From: Rutidosis leptorrhynchoides
Lineage: Eukaryota; Streptophyta; Magnoliopsida; Asterales; Asteraceae
Direction: 5' to 3'
DNA: 64,000 bases
NCBI RefSeq assembly: GCF_046630445.1
Contig: NC_092335.1
Coordinates: 631,393,501 to 631,457,500, forward strand
Shown: positions 16,351 to 29,969 of the stretch, in pieces
How the letters are laid out: each line of letters opens with the position of its first letter
Position numbering within the stretch: position 1 is the first letter of the stretch
Notes under the pieces: model-generated
Database searches by the model: none
What the model saw: only the letters and a program-made list of their open reading frames with translations
Told to the model about the DNA's origin: nothing
Position numbers and translations under genes: made by a program

Positions 16351-16433
16351 TGGGCTGACCATTTATAAACGGGTCAACCCAATACCCAAGCCCAAATCAC
16401 TTCACCTTTATCATCATCATTCATCATATAAAA
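16351..16433 (+). promoter_or_regulatory. RanBP1 promoter: site II motifs and TATA box
   Basis: TGGGCT at 16351-16356 and AGCCCA at 16389-16394 are site II elements in opposite orientations, and TATAAAA at 16427-16433 is a well-placed TATA box, 66 bp upstream of the start codon. The arrangement is like that of the EIF3I and RPL41 promoters and is typical for genes active in dividing cells. Confidence 0.6.
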
Positions 16434-16498
16434 CCCTTATTCAATCAGTTAGTCAGTGACACTTTCCCTTACCTGAATATAAGCTACAAACAAAATCA

Positions 16499-18289
16499 AT
16501 GGCAACCTCCGATCCAGAACATACGGCGGAAGAAGGAACCGTCGCAGGCGAAGAAGAAGACACCGGAGCACAAATCGCTCCGATTATTAAACTTGAAGAA
16601 GTTGCCGTCAGTACCGGTGAAGAAAATGAAGACGCTATTCTCGATCTGTAATTTTACAATTTTTCATTGTTTTAATCTATTTGTATATGTATCTGTCTAT
16701 ATATTAAATATATGTATTGGTTAATTGATTGATGTGTAATTTGCTACAAGTAAGTTAGTAACCCTAATTTTAATTTTAATTTTGAATTGTTTGACAGTAA
16801 GTCAAAATTATATCGATTTGATAAAGAAGGAAATCAGTGGAAAGAAAGAGGTGCTGGATCAGTAAAGTTATTGAAACATAAGGAAACTGGTAAAGTAAGG
16901 CTTGTGATGAGGCAATCCAAAACTTTGAAGATTTGTGCTAATCATTTAGGTATATTTATTTTAAATTATTTTTCTTAAATTAATTTGATTTGATGGGAAT
17001 GTGATGTTGATCAGGTTAGAATAATATGATTGATTGATGGAATGGTGTTACTGTTATTGTTGTTGTAGTTATTTCGAGTACCTCAGTTCAAGAACATGCT
17101 GGTAATGATAAGTCATGTGTGTGGCATGCTGCTGATTTTTCAGATGGTGAACTTAAGGATGAACTTTTCTGCATTCGTTTTGGTTCGGTTGAGAGTAAGT
17201 ATTTATATATTTCTGATTGTTTGCATTTTGATTTATGATAAGCTGTAGAATGTTGTCTATTTGTGAATTTTGATATATTGTTAGGGTGCAATTCAATGCA
17301 AAATGATAGTTGAATGTACAGTAAATTTTTTAGCTTTATTACCCTACATCTAACACAGGGCATGTTTGAAACAGTCTATAATTGCAAGATTTAGGCTTTA
17401 TTATCGTATATCTAACTCAGAGCTATTACGTTATTTCACTTGTAGGATTCAGATAGTTGAATGTTATTTTTCTTCTTGGGTCATTTACTGTCATATACTA
17501 ATATTTTAAAGTCTGAGATTTACAACCTCTTACTAATCTTGTACTAATAACTTACAATCTATGTGACTATGTATATGATATATCTTAATGAGAATGCCTT
17601 TTGCTCAACCAAATACAAAGTAAGTGGTGGTTCAGAGCTATTTATTACATTGTTAATGTTTCTGTAATATAATTTTTGTTAGGTTAGAATACAATTTTTA
17701 CATACATTTACTATATCTGAAGTTTCTTCTGTAGACCGTTTGACTGTCAGTGTAGACTTATGCGACTATTTTCTTCTCATTGGTCTGTTTGAACATATGT
17801 GTTTAATATTAAATCAAGTATGTGAGTCTTTGTGAGGTGAAAATGATTGCAACTCGTCACTAAAATATAGCCAGGGCCTAGAAAAAACTATGTTTATATA
17901 ATGTGTGGAATAAAGGAGGTTGCCAGACTTGTGTGATATGAGTGCTTGCGTTGATCTTCCAATAGAATTTAGATATTATAGATCTTTTAATAAGTCACGT
18001 ACATGTATATGCTAAGTTTTGATTGTTTTTTATAGCATTGATCTAATATGTACACCATTTTTGGACTTTAGATTGCAAAAAGTTCATGGAAACAGTGCAA
18101 GAGGTTGCAGAGTCCCAACAGGACAAGGAGGAGAACAAAGATGCTTCCAGTACTGCTGGTTTACTTGAAAAATTGAGTGTTGATGATAAAAAAGTCAAAG
18201 AGGAAGTCAATGAGTCAACCAAGGAGCCTGAAAAGACAACAGATTCGGAGAAGAAGGAACAAAAAGAGACTCCCGCTTCCTCAACTTAA
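16499..18289 (+). CDS. RANBP1: Ran-binding protein 1 (RanBP1 domain)
   Basis: Four exons: 16499-16647, 16798-16949, 17069-17194, 18072-18289, total 645 nt for a 214-residue protein. All introns are GT..AG and phases agree. After an acidic N-terminus ([11 protein letters not shown]) comes the Ran-binding domain, roughly residues 25-160, with [56 protein letters not shown]. The C-terminal tail of about 60 residues is rich in Lys and Glu. RanBP1 binds Ran-GTP and stimulates RanGAP, releasing Ran from exportins and importins at the cytoplasmic side of nuclear pores. Length and domain placement match plant RanBP1 proteins. The start is the first ATG in frame, directly after the 5' UTR. I see no defects. 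Plants carry several paralogues, so the exact orthologue cannot be told from this window. Confidence 0.95.
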
Positions 18290-18713
18290 TCATGAATCAT
18301 CCCAAACTTTGCCTTTTGAAACCAACTGAGGTTGCATTGTAGTTTCTATCTTTGTGGTAAGTTGCGGTAACAAGTCTATTTATTTTGAGGTCTGTTCTGG
18401 TTGTGTTTTTGTGTGGGGTGTCTTGTGTGGTTGTGTTTGGTATAAAAATATAGGAGTGGTACATCTATTAGAAAGTTCCCACCCTATGCATATTTTTGTG
18501 ATTTATTCTACAAATCAGTATGTTTGGAGCCTTAAATTTTCATCTCAAAAGGCATAACTCGTGGAAGCTTCAAATTCAACTCTTCATTTTGGTTTCTTAC
18601 TAAATGAGATCCATAAGATGTTAATAGCCTTTGAAACATGAGGTATATGAAAGTGAAAGGGATCAAGTGCAAGTGTGAAAGATAGAAATATTGATTGATT
18701 GAATAAGACTATC
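18290..18713. other. RanBP1 3' flank
   Basis: Contains the 3' UTR and downstream DNA of RanBP1. No further gene is recognised; T-rich tracts around 18340-18430 would fit a plant polyadenylation region, although no single signal stands out. Confidence 0.4.
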
Positions 18714-18862
18714 GAACATTTAAATAATACACTTTGTGATGAATGCTATTATTTTGACCAGAAAACGCTCGAAGAATAACATTCTTCACGATGAATGTTA
18801 TTCTTCGAACGTTTTCAAGTCAAAATAATATCATTTATTCCAAGTGTCTTTTTTAAATGTTC
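18714..18862. repeat. Foldback (hairpin) element with arms of about 70 bp
   Basis: The left arm starting GAACATTTAAATAATACAC and running through CGAAGAATAACATTC is matched by the reverse complement of the right arm, which ends TTTAAATGTTC at 18862. The inner arm parts (GAAGAATAACATTC) are perfect inverted repeats and the outer parts differ at several positions. The loop is only about 10 bp. This is the shape of a small foldback MITE. I could not confirm a target duplication. Confidence 0.75.
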
Positions 18863-19976
<1,114 letters not shown>

Positions 19977-20292
19977 ATATCGCCATTTCATTTCACATTC
20001 TCCCCTATTATGACCCTCATACTTCTGATTTATTCCCCTCTACTATTTTTTTCGATGTTTTTTATCTTCAAAATCATATTTATTCAATTCAAACATTATA
20101 TTGTATGTCTAATTATCTCCTCAAACATGTATATCAAACCTTCCATCTTAATTACTCATAATAGTGTCATTTATTAGTTTATATTTTTTATTTTATTTTG
20201 CACTGCTTAAAGTAGTTCGGTACAATGTTGAATGTTACAATGTTGAATATTACTACTAAATGACACTGCTTCGACAGTAGGAAACACAAGAT

Positions 20293-22340
20293 GGAAAATC
20301 TACCTGAATACATTCAAGCAACCGATTTTCTAAACCACTTCTGCAACCCAACGCCGACCACTCTGAAATTCTCACTCATGGTTTGATGGCAAGGGATCTA
20401 TTACCCAGATACAACATGTGGAACAAAATAATACATCACAACATCTATTGTAGAGGAGAAAATCATGCTAATGTTCATGCCACGCAAATTTTCATCATGC
20501 GGGCTGTCGAATTTGATCAGGTCATCAATGTAGCTTTTCTTATGGCTTCAAGAATGAATCGAAACTACCAGAGGACTTCCCTACGGTCTTCATCTCACCA
20601 TGTTGTTCAATCATCTAAAGATCACTCATCATCTCTCTTTCGGCCCGTCTCATGAACCACTCAACCGACTCACTCTCATCAAAAGTGGTTATTCATCCCG
20701 AACATCTCGCAAGAGACGTGCAAGTTACGACAGTGACTCAGAAGATATCAACAAATACGATCCTAGTGAAGCATCATGAGTGAATGAGATCTCCTCTGAA
20801 AGTGAGGAAGAAAGCATGGAGAGAAGCTATGAAGATTTCGTGAACCTAAACCAAAGTGCAAAAGTGAACAAAATGTTTGAAAAGGAAGTGAAACTAATGA
20901 AGAAAGACTCCAAAATTCTGAAGGCCATCAAAAGCATGGCAAAGGCATTTTCTTGCAAGAGAGTTTAGAACGTTTAATTAAGATGTGTGATTTGCAAGAC
21001 TTGTGAAGTCTTTGTCTTATTTAACTTTTGAACGTGTGTAATATGTGACTACTATGCTCTTAGGGGTGCTCAATTATCTATTTGAAATAAGTGATGGCTC
21101 TTTGTGGTAAAATCTAAAATGATAAAACAATTCAAACACAGACTGAACACGGTTGAGTCTACAGTCGACCGCAGGATGAACCGTGAACAGTCTGGAGCTC
21201 CTTGTCTTACTATTATAGACATTGATTTGACAACACCTTTTTTTTTTTTTTTTTTTTTTGGGAACAATAAAGTCTCAAATAAAAATAAAAGTACTGAGAT
21301 GCAATCAATAAAAAGGCATCAAAGTTAGGTACTCTTCACCATTCTTATCCACAACTCTCTGTAAGAATCAATCATCAAAACAAGAAACCCATCACCATCT
21401 AACCCCAAGAATTGTGGTTCATTGTGGACGGAAAAGAAGTACTTACCCATCACATATCTACTTACTCACTTGAAAAGTTATCAAAAATCAAATGAGATGC
21501 CTTCCTCCATCTAAGAGGACCACTTTACACTCTTCATATCAAAGAATTCTACAATAACTTCCAATTCTCACAAATTGATGGAAAGTTATCATTTTCACTT
21601 TATGGAAAATGCCATTCTTTGACACTTGAGGAGTTTGGAAACATCATGGATGTTTAAAATGACGGACTAACATTCTTCCTTAATCCAAATTCCTTCAATG
21701 AATTTCCCGAATGGGTAAAGAGAGATAGTGTTCTTGAAATGCTATGTAATGGAACCATCAAAACCGATTCCATCAATGAGGATAGATCCTCTGTCGTCAT
21801 CTCGCTCCAACGTATGATCTTTGGCAACAGATCATCACCTCAAACGTCTATGGAAAAGATGAACAACGTGGGAGACTCGATGCAAATGAAATTACTATCT
21901 TATGGTGTCTTTTGAACTCATTCAAAGTAAATGTTGCATTTTTATGGCATCAAGAATGCAACATGCAGCTCAAAATTAAATCCTCATATGTTCCTTCCGT
22001 ATGGTCTTCATTTGACCAAACTCTTCACATATGTTGGAATGACATCTCCCTTTCACCATGCCACTCAAGCCTCCTCATACCCAATATGTAGAGCTTCAAT
22101 CAAACAAATCCATGAACCTTCACTAGACAACCCTCCTAACTTTTCTTCTCTCTCAACTCAAGGACAAAATTGTGTAATTCATGGAAACGTACTAAAAATG
22201 GGTCAACGAATAACCAACCTTGAGGACATCATCAGGAAAAATCACTCCTCAAATCACCACTCTTGGATCCTTTTGCATGATTCTACTGTGTGCTTGTATT
22301 TAGGGTTTAAGTGTGTACTTCTTGTATTTCGTGTATGAAT
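20293..22340 (+). pseudogene. Degenerate extra ORF of a SIRE-like Copia element (env-like position)
   Basis: Broken pieces of reading frame occur throughout: ARDLLPRYNMWNKIIHHNIY near 20390-20450, an acidic segment EISSESEEESMERSYEDF at about 20786-20840, YGKCHSLTLEEFGNIM near 21605-21650 and NLEDIIRKN near 22218-22245. They are separated by stops and frameshifts. They are followed by a purine tract and an LTR start at 22562. In SIRE/Maximus-type Copia elements an additional ORF, sometimes called env-like, lies at this position between pol and the 3' LTR. I recognise the position better than the protein; no pol sequence is found upstream, so the element is 5'-truncated or rearranged. Confidence 0.5.
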
Positions 22341-22540
22341 AAAATTTGTGTGTTTTTATGTGTTGTGGTTGCTATCTTTCCACCATGTACGATTCAAGGG
22401 GGAGCATTTGTCTTAGGTCGAGCTTAGTTCCAGGGGGATCTAACCTTTTTGCTTCGACAAAAGAGGGAGAAAGATGGATAAGTGATGTTAACACTTGCAT
22501 GTATTTATAGATAAATGTCCACCATCACTTATGTGTTTGT

Positions 22541-22561
22541 CATCATCAAAAGGGGAGAGAA
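22541..22561 (+). other. Polypurine tract of the SIRE-like element
   Basis: TCATCATCAAAAGGGGAGAGAA directly precedes the LTR start TGTTGGGGG at 22562. This phrase is characteristic of SIRE-type Copia elements and serves as plus-strand primer in reverse transcription. Confidence 0.65.
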
Positions 22562-25500
22562 TGTTGGGGGAGAATGTGGGTTAACATGGGATTATACTTA
22601 ATGACTATACTAATCTTAACCCATAACGATAAGTGTTTTGATGATAAAATATGCACATAACTAAAGGTGATGGTAGACATCTTGACATAAATCATCAAGT
22701 TCACGAATCCACACTTGATCTAGCAAAAGACTAAAAACCAAAGAGACCCTAAAATGAGACACAGGGAACACGGCTGAACCACACTCGATCGCAGGTCAGA
22801 CCGTGGAAACCTACACCCAGATTTGTGAATCAGGGATGCACGGTCGACTCCACGGCCGACCGTGGGTCGACCGCAGAAACCTTCTGTTCAGTTTTTGATC
22901 GAAAAATGTTTGACCACTTCCGGGCATCTATAATTTATAAAACCCATTCAAACATGCTTAGGATAGTTGCCTCCTTCATTCCTAAAGGAGTTTTGGTCAC
23001 TAGAACACTAATCTTGGTTAATCACGCCTAATGACACCTTAATGACGATTAAGCCTAGATTAAGGATAACACATAAGTGTGAGGAAAACATGTACATCTA
23101 AAATGTATTTAGGCATTCTTAGGATGGTCACCAAGTCCCAACCAAGAATTGCTCTTTCTTGTACATGTTTTGGATATTAATGTATGCTTATACATTAATC
23201 TTGCAAATGCCACTTTGCAAGTAAAACTTACTTAGTCTTAGTTTAATGCTATGTTATCACTATATGCTTAATTCTAAGATTATTTTAATGATCTCTTGCT
23301 AGTCATTACATGAATATTTGTTAGTAGTACATGTGCCTTATATGACTAAGTGCTAAGTGCTAAATGATAAGTAGTAAGTTAATATGTATATGTATTAATC
23401 TTGTCTTGCTATTTGTTACTAGATGGAACTAGTATTTGGACTACTTCAATATATGCATGCGTTACTTGGATAAACATTAAAATTTCATAATCTAGTAAAC
23501 TTAATAGACAATGAAACATTAAAACACATAGGTTTGCTTAAGTCTAAAATTAAGTTTATAAGTAAGTTTAAACTTGATTAAATTGATGTCTTGCAACATG
23601 TTTAATTGTTACCACATGCTTAATTTGTCAAGACATCATTAACACACTTAATTAATTACAAACAAGTTCAAATTTGAATACTAGCATGCTTTGTGATTAA
23701 AGTGGGTTTGTGTCATCAATGACATGTTGACCAACCAATAAAGATTTAGCAAATGTGTTAATTGCAAATAAAGGATTATGACAAAACTGGGATTGTCAAA
23801 TGATTATCATGTCTTGTATCCAAGAATGTTAGACTTTCCACTTTAGACATGATAAGTCACTATCAAAGAAATCCATCCAAGGTAAATGGACATTTAATGC
23901 ATATAGTACTTGTATAGGATGTTGGTTATCTTTTGCCGGTGTTAAATGAAGTAAGTGTCCAAAGAGTGATGTACAAAACTGATTCAAACGGATATACAAC
24001 GGATATATGTAACGACCCTGGTTTTTCCAACTTTTATTAATAATATTTATTATTAATACTTGCACTTTAATGAATGTATTTTATTACATTTACTTGTTAC
24101 CGTATTCGACTTTACATGTCCCGACTTGTCTTTGTGACACACGAACTTTTCACGAATAATATTTTGGATATTATTTGCATTCATGATTAATTATTATTAG
24201 TCATTTTTAATTAACTAAGGTTACTAGTTAATTACTTGGGCTTTATTGGATTAATTGTTACATACTTGGACTTGGGCTTTTGTTATTTGATATGGACTTG
24301 GAAGTCCACCCTACTTTCTTAATGGACTAGTTAGCCCAATATTAAGCTAATGAATTATTAAGAGTAAGATCAAGGATTAATTAATCATGAGGAATCTAGT
24401 TACTTGCACATTTAAACCATTTTCCCATACCCTTTAGCTTTATTACCATTCCAAGCATTCACCATCTCCCCATGTTAGAAAGTTGGAGTTTGACCTTGCC
24501 CCATTTGGCCTCTTGAAACCGTTGGTTATGATGGATGAGAAAGAGAGTTCCATTTCAAATTTCCTTATTACTCATTCACTAGTTTTCATTAATTTCACAC
24601 ACACACACACAAAATACTTCCACTTTTCTCTCAAGTATTCTCTCAAATTGTGAGTTCTTTCAAGACTTTTCTTCTTCCTTTTTCTTGTCCAAAACCGAAA
24701 CTAAACATGAACATCATCATCATTTCTTCTTGTTTAATTACTTGTTGTTGTTTATTGTTGTTAAGGATCAAGTTCTTTAACTTGTATCTTCATGTATCTT
24801 GGTTACTTTCATTTTTTTTTTGTAAAGAACCAAGAACAAGAACCTAAACTTTCTAGTTTATGGTTCTACACTTAAATGTTTTCAAGATTTAAAGTTCATA
24901 AGTTTCATATTCATACTTGTGTTCATGTTTGTAGACTTAAATCCTAAGATTCAAACTTTGATTTGAATCTTCCTAAGTATGAAACAAAACATGAACATAA
25001 TACTTGTACTTTAGTTTATTTTCTTTCTTTTGTAAGTACTTTAAAGTTTGTGATGTTGTTATTTTGGTCAAGTGTTACTAGTTAATCTTGATCTCATTTT
25101 TCTTGAACCAAAGTTAACTTTGTAAGTTCAAGAACATGGAAGTATAACTTTTTAGTTATAACTTCATATACTTGTGTTGGATCTAAGTTTCTATAGCTTA
25201 TGGTCTTCCAATTTTGTTGTAAATAAGAGCTTACAAGCTTACATACATTTTTCAAGTTGAAAATCTAAGTTTCATAACTTATGGTTTCATTAAAGTGTAG
25301 GTCCAAGTTTTGTAACTTAGGATCTAACTTAAGAACACTAGATCTAGACTTTCTAGTCTAGGATCTTTAAGATCTAGCTAAGATCTAAGTTCTACAACTT
25401 AAGATCTTGATTATTTAGTTTACTTTCAAGTTTGTAGCTTAATATTACTTTTGTAACTCATGTATGTGTCGGATCTAAGATCTTGATGTAACTTTGGTTC

Positions 25501-26188
25501 ATCAAACTATATACAACTCTTAAGTGAGTTGAGCAACTTATCTTAGACTTACACTAGTGTTATGATGGTCAAACATTGGTTAAGATAATGCAAACCCATC
25601 AACGAGTTGTACACTTGAAGCTATACGCATCAAGGATGAGAACCGTGATGAGCATAAAGCACCAAGAACCCACCGGAACAACTTTCTTACTGTTTTATGG
25701 AACTGATCAGACTACCTGGGCTACTGTAAAGTTGATTTTCAGTTAGTTCGGTTCGAGTATATGATTTTCCGTTTAGACCTTGTCTTTATCCGAGTTACGG
25801 TTTAGGATCTATGGCCCCCCGAAAGTCACTACACCCTATTAACGTTGTGCTGAAATTTCTGACCTACTCGCACTTAAACCGTCGCCACGGTCAAACGAAG
25901 ACGAGTTTGGTTCTGGAAATTGGTCAGCCTCTAGGGGACTCATATACGGAACCATGGCCACTGGTCTCACCTCATTTCAGTTTTTATAGAAGTCGTGGCG
26001 ACTGAACGAAGTCAGCCTTTATTTTAAACCCTAGTCTTGACTTGAAACTTACTTTACACTTTTTGTTTAATGATGAATGATGATGGTACTTAAGACCTAA
26101 TTTACATACTTTTAAACCTTGGGGAACAATTTACTGACTTATTAACTTTTGACTTAAGTTGAGGACCTTTCGGACCAACCACTTGCTT

Positions 26189-28958
26189 TGTAACGACCCG
26201 CACTTTTTCGATCGTTCTATACTTATAAGATTAATATTTACATAAATTAAACCTTACCAACATGATAAGAAATCCAAATTGTCGAGACTTATGTTTTTCG
26301 AAAAGAGTTTTACACAACGTTTGACCGTCTAGTTTGACCGATGATATCACGAACTATACAATATATGATAATTATACGTTTGTGTATATATATATGTATA
26401 TATACATATTTAACATGATTAATGAATGTTTTAATACCTCATTTTATATTAATAACAATAAGTTACAAGTATATTTTGAAACTACTAACTTAAGTTTTCA
26501 AAACGATAACTATACGTAACGTTATTTGACATAAATACTTAAGACTTATAATGTTTATACATATATCGTATAAGTAATGTATTTAACCACTTTTAAGAAC
26601 TTAAATACATAAAATCATATAAGTGTATTCACAAAAGATAGCTATATTTGAATCCTCATTCCATTTTTCACAAAATTTCTATACGTATACCTAGAGTATT
26701 TGTACTCGTATCATACCAAGCTTCTATACGTATTTACTAATAGTAAATACACATCAAATCACCACCTAACCCACCCTTGTTACTGCCCTTAGAGCAAGGT
26801 AATTGGAATTTGGATGCATGCATGAATTATTATACAAAAATACAACAAAACTTTTGTTCTTGTCTCCCCATTCCCACGTTTTTAAGGAGGTCACAAGGAT
26901 CATCATTTTGCTTCATTTAAACATCCATTCTCTAGCTAAAAACACACACTCTTTCTTACTCTCTAAACTCCATAACAATCCAGCAAAGTTCCATAAAGAT
27001 CTAGCTTCAAAAACCATACTAAAACACCATAAGAAAACCATACAAAAACACTTCAAGAAAACCTTCCAAGAACACCAACTTACTTCCAATCTTTCATCCA
27101 CTTCTATCACCCTTTTGATTCTAGCTTCTTACTCCTCTTTTACAGCAAACTTATCCAAGGAACTTGAGGTAGAATCTATGTTCATAATCTTATTCAATTC
27201 ATATATATATAGCTATCTTATTTTGTGGTACAAAAGTTTAACAACAAGAACATAGTTTGAATGTTTTCAAACTTGTTTGCAAACTAAATAGATCCTTCTA
27301 ACTTAACTTTTAAAATACTTCAAGACATGTAACATAACTTATTTATATGTTAATTTAACAAGGTAAAATTTGGTTTTTCAAAGTATAAGTATTTTTGGAA
27401 AAATGGTCATTAAATGATTTTGTTGTAACAAAAATGTTTAACTTCTTATGTTTCACTAAACTTTCACCTATGCCGTATGATTTTGAATACAAACCAAGGT
27501 ATTTACAGTTCATAGTCTTAAAGAAGAACTCGATCCAAGGAGATGGCAAGTTGAATCAACGAAAACGGAGTTGTAACGAAGAAACTATGACCGAAACAAA
27601 ATTGGTTATCCAAGACTTAATTGACTTCGGGATTCATTGGAAAAATTTACATAAAATCACATCTTTATAAGATAACATGATATTTTATATATATGTACTT
27701 ATAATTCAATTTTATATGGTTCAGGATCACCCGTAAACAACACGAGAAGATTAATCATAAGATCCCATGATTGTACGCAACACGTCATTTGACAACACCG
27801 GTACTTTATGTACGCAACACGTCATTTGACAACACCGGTACCATGGGTCAAGATTAATCTCGACCAATACATATACGATGGGGTTTTGTTTATTTCGTTG
27901 GGGGTTTTATTTATTTCATTGCGGGTATATTAAACATCTAAAAATGAACCATTAAAATTGAATTACTAACAACGAACTGCTAACTACGGACTAAGGAATT
28001 ATTCTAAGTATTAAAAGTATAACAAGTATATATATATATAACGTTTGTTTTAAAATGAAAACATATTGATATATTATATATGGATAGGTTCGTGATATCA
28101 ACCGGAAGACCGAGTCAAATTATATATATCATCAAGACAAGAGTGAGTATATAGTCTCACTTTTAAACTCTAAATATTTCGGGATGAGAATACATGTATT
28201 TTATGTTTTACGTTATGGACACAAGTAACTGAAAAATATATTCTACGTTGAGTTGTACCACTGGCATACTTCCCTGTAGCTTGGTAACTAATATTTACAG
28301 CGGTATTGTGAACGCGAATCCTGTTGATAGATCTATCGGGCCTGACAACCCCAACCGGACTGGACGACCAGTATTCAACGGTTGCACAGTACTTCGTTTT
28401 GTGACTACACTTGGTACGGTGTAGTAAGATTTCATATTAAAGGGAATATGCGACGTGAAAATGTTAAGTATGGTTACCAAGTGCTCAACCACTTAGAATA
28501 CTTTTATTAAACTGTTTATATACGAAATCTTGTGGTCTATATATATATATTGCTGCCGGCATTAAACCTATATCTCACCAACTTTATGTTGACCTTTTAA
28601 AACATGTCTATTCTCAGGTGATTTCTAAAGCTTCCGCTGCATCATGTTGGATCTAACCAGGATCTTGCGTACGCATGTTTGTGTCAAAAATAAAACTGCA
28701 TATCCGAGATGTTGTATTGTAAAATATGCTAGAAACCGTGTTGTTGTCATCATTTGTAAAGTTTGTAAGTCGAAGATTATCGCTAAACGTTAATCTTCTT
28801 TTTATTGTCTTAAGCTTGTAACAAAAATAATGGTTGTGGTTTGTAATGTATAATATATGCAGTTTTTCTTTTAAAAATGTCTCATATAGAGGTCAATACC
28901 TCGCAATGAAATCATACGTTATCTAACGCGTTCTTATGGTTAAGGACGGGTTATGACA
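26189..28958 (+). repeat. 5' LTR of the inner Tekay element
   Basis: 2770 bp, from TGTAACGACCCGC to GGGTTATGACA. It includes a CA/CT-rich leader around 26920-27110 and a 37-bp tandem duplication at about 27772-27845. Short open frames inside it occur identically in the 3' LTR and show no retroelement domains, so they are not annotated as genes. Confidence 0.95.
27772..27845 (+). repeat. 37-bp direct tandem duplication inside the inner LTR
   Basis: The unit beginning TGTACGCAACACGTCATTTG starts at 27772 and again at 27809. The same pair occurs in the 3' LTR near 36023 and 36060, so it predates the insertion. Confidence 0.9.
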
Positions 28959-28960
28959 TG

Positions 28961-28972
28961 TGGTATCAGAGC
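28961..28972 (+). other. Primer binding site of the inner Tekay element
   Basis: TGGTATCAGAGC, complementary to the 3' end of initiator tRNA-Met, two bases after the LTR end at 28958. Confidence 0.9.
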
Positions 28973-29150
28973 GTTGGTCTTAGCGAACCAGGTTTGCATT
29001 AGTGTGTCTAACCGAGAAGTCGTTAGGATACATTAGTAAAGTCTGGACTTTGACCGGGTCTGATTTTAAAAACCATTGCTTATCACTGTTGGTTAAAAAT
29101 TTATATGTAAATATTATGTAAGTACTAATGGGTTAGTTGTTATGTGTTAG

Positions 29151-29609
29151 ATGTCGGGCTCGAAACTTATTATCACATTCAGCGACTCCGAATCAGAACC
29201 TTCAGATTGTGTTTCAGTCATTAACATATCCGATGACGAAAGTGGTATTTTTGGGGAAGACTCACAATTTCCGGATGAACCAACTATAGAAATATCGGAA
29301 AGTGAACCCGAGGAGGAAAGTGAACCCGAGGAGGAAAGTGAACCCGAAGAGGAAAGTGAACCCGAGGAAATTACGAAAGAAAAATACGATCAAGGAAAGA
29401 AACGAAAAGCTAGTGAATTAGAAAATCCAAATCCCGAGTTTAATGAGAATGAAGTGGCACCAATTCCACTAAACACTACCACCCCTATCCCCGCTATTCC
29501 TATTAGTGCTATCCCGGCGTCTAGTTCTTCGGCTCCTCAGCCAAAACATAGGGAGACAGCTAGGATTCGCGTTGGGGGATTCCCTGGACATAAATGTTTT
29601 GGGAAATAG
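29151..29609 (+). CDS. Extra acidic ORF upstream of gag in the inner Tekay element (152 residues)
   Basis: An intact ORF between primer binding site and gag, starting MSGSKLIITFSDSESEPSD. Residues about 47-75 are Glu-rich, with the unit SEPEEE repeated four times, encoded by an 18-bp tandem repeat at roughly 29299-29370. After it come a Lys/Arg-rich stretch (GKKRKASE), a Pro/Ser/Ile-rich part and a basic C-terminus. I recognise no enzyme domain. A comparable Ser/Asp/Glu-rich ORF starting MSDIPPVIILESSSD lies at the same place in the outer element (38389), which argues that it is a family feature and not chance. The ATG follows directly on TTAG, and the outer one on TTCAG, so the start may be joined by splicing to a leader. 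Function is unknown. Confidence 0.65.
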   Translation: MSGSKLIITFSDSESEPSDCVSVINISDDESGIFGEDSQFPDEPTIEISESEPEEESEPEEESEPEEESEPEEITKEKYDQGKKRKASELENPNPEFNENEVAPIPLNTTTPIPAIPISAIPASSSSAPQPKHRETARIRVGGFPGHKCFGK

Positions 29610-29969
29610 ACCAAACAATGCTCTGCCGAATTAAACCATGGAATCATATAATGTTTTGTATAATATTATTAGTGTGGTTTGCTTCATGTTTGATGTAAGA
29701 TAAGCATATGTAAAATAAGTGAAGTATGAAATGCAATAATTTTCCATGGTTAAGTATTATTTAGATTGTAGTAATTGGTTCTGTACTAAGCTATATAGTA
29801 TGAACACTAACGGGTAGGTACTACCCTAGATATAATTATAAAATGCTAATAAGAAGAAAAGGCTTTTATAATAATACCTGGTTCATATTATTAACAAGCT
29901 ATAATGTACTATAAATACACACTACATCTATAATAATCCATGTGAATAATTATTTTCTTTCATTAGGAA

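Noticed and set aside
24650-24847. 65-residue frame in the outer LTR, with a near copy at 46620-46817
   Set aside because: It is LTR leader sequence of low complexity duplicated with the LTR, without a domain or conserved context.
26803-27255. A 150-residue open frame inside the inner Tekay 5' LTR, repeated identically at 35052-35504
   Set aside because: It lies in the LTR leader, has no domain, low-complexity composition and is duplicated only because LTRs are identical.
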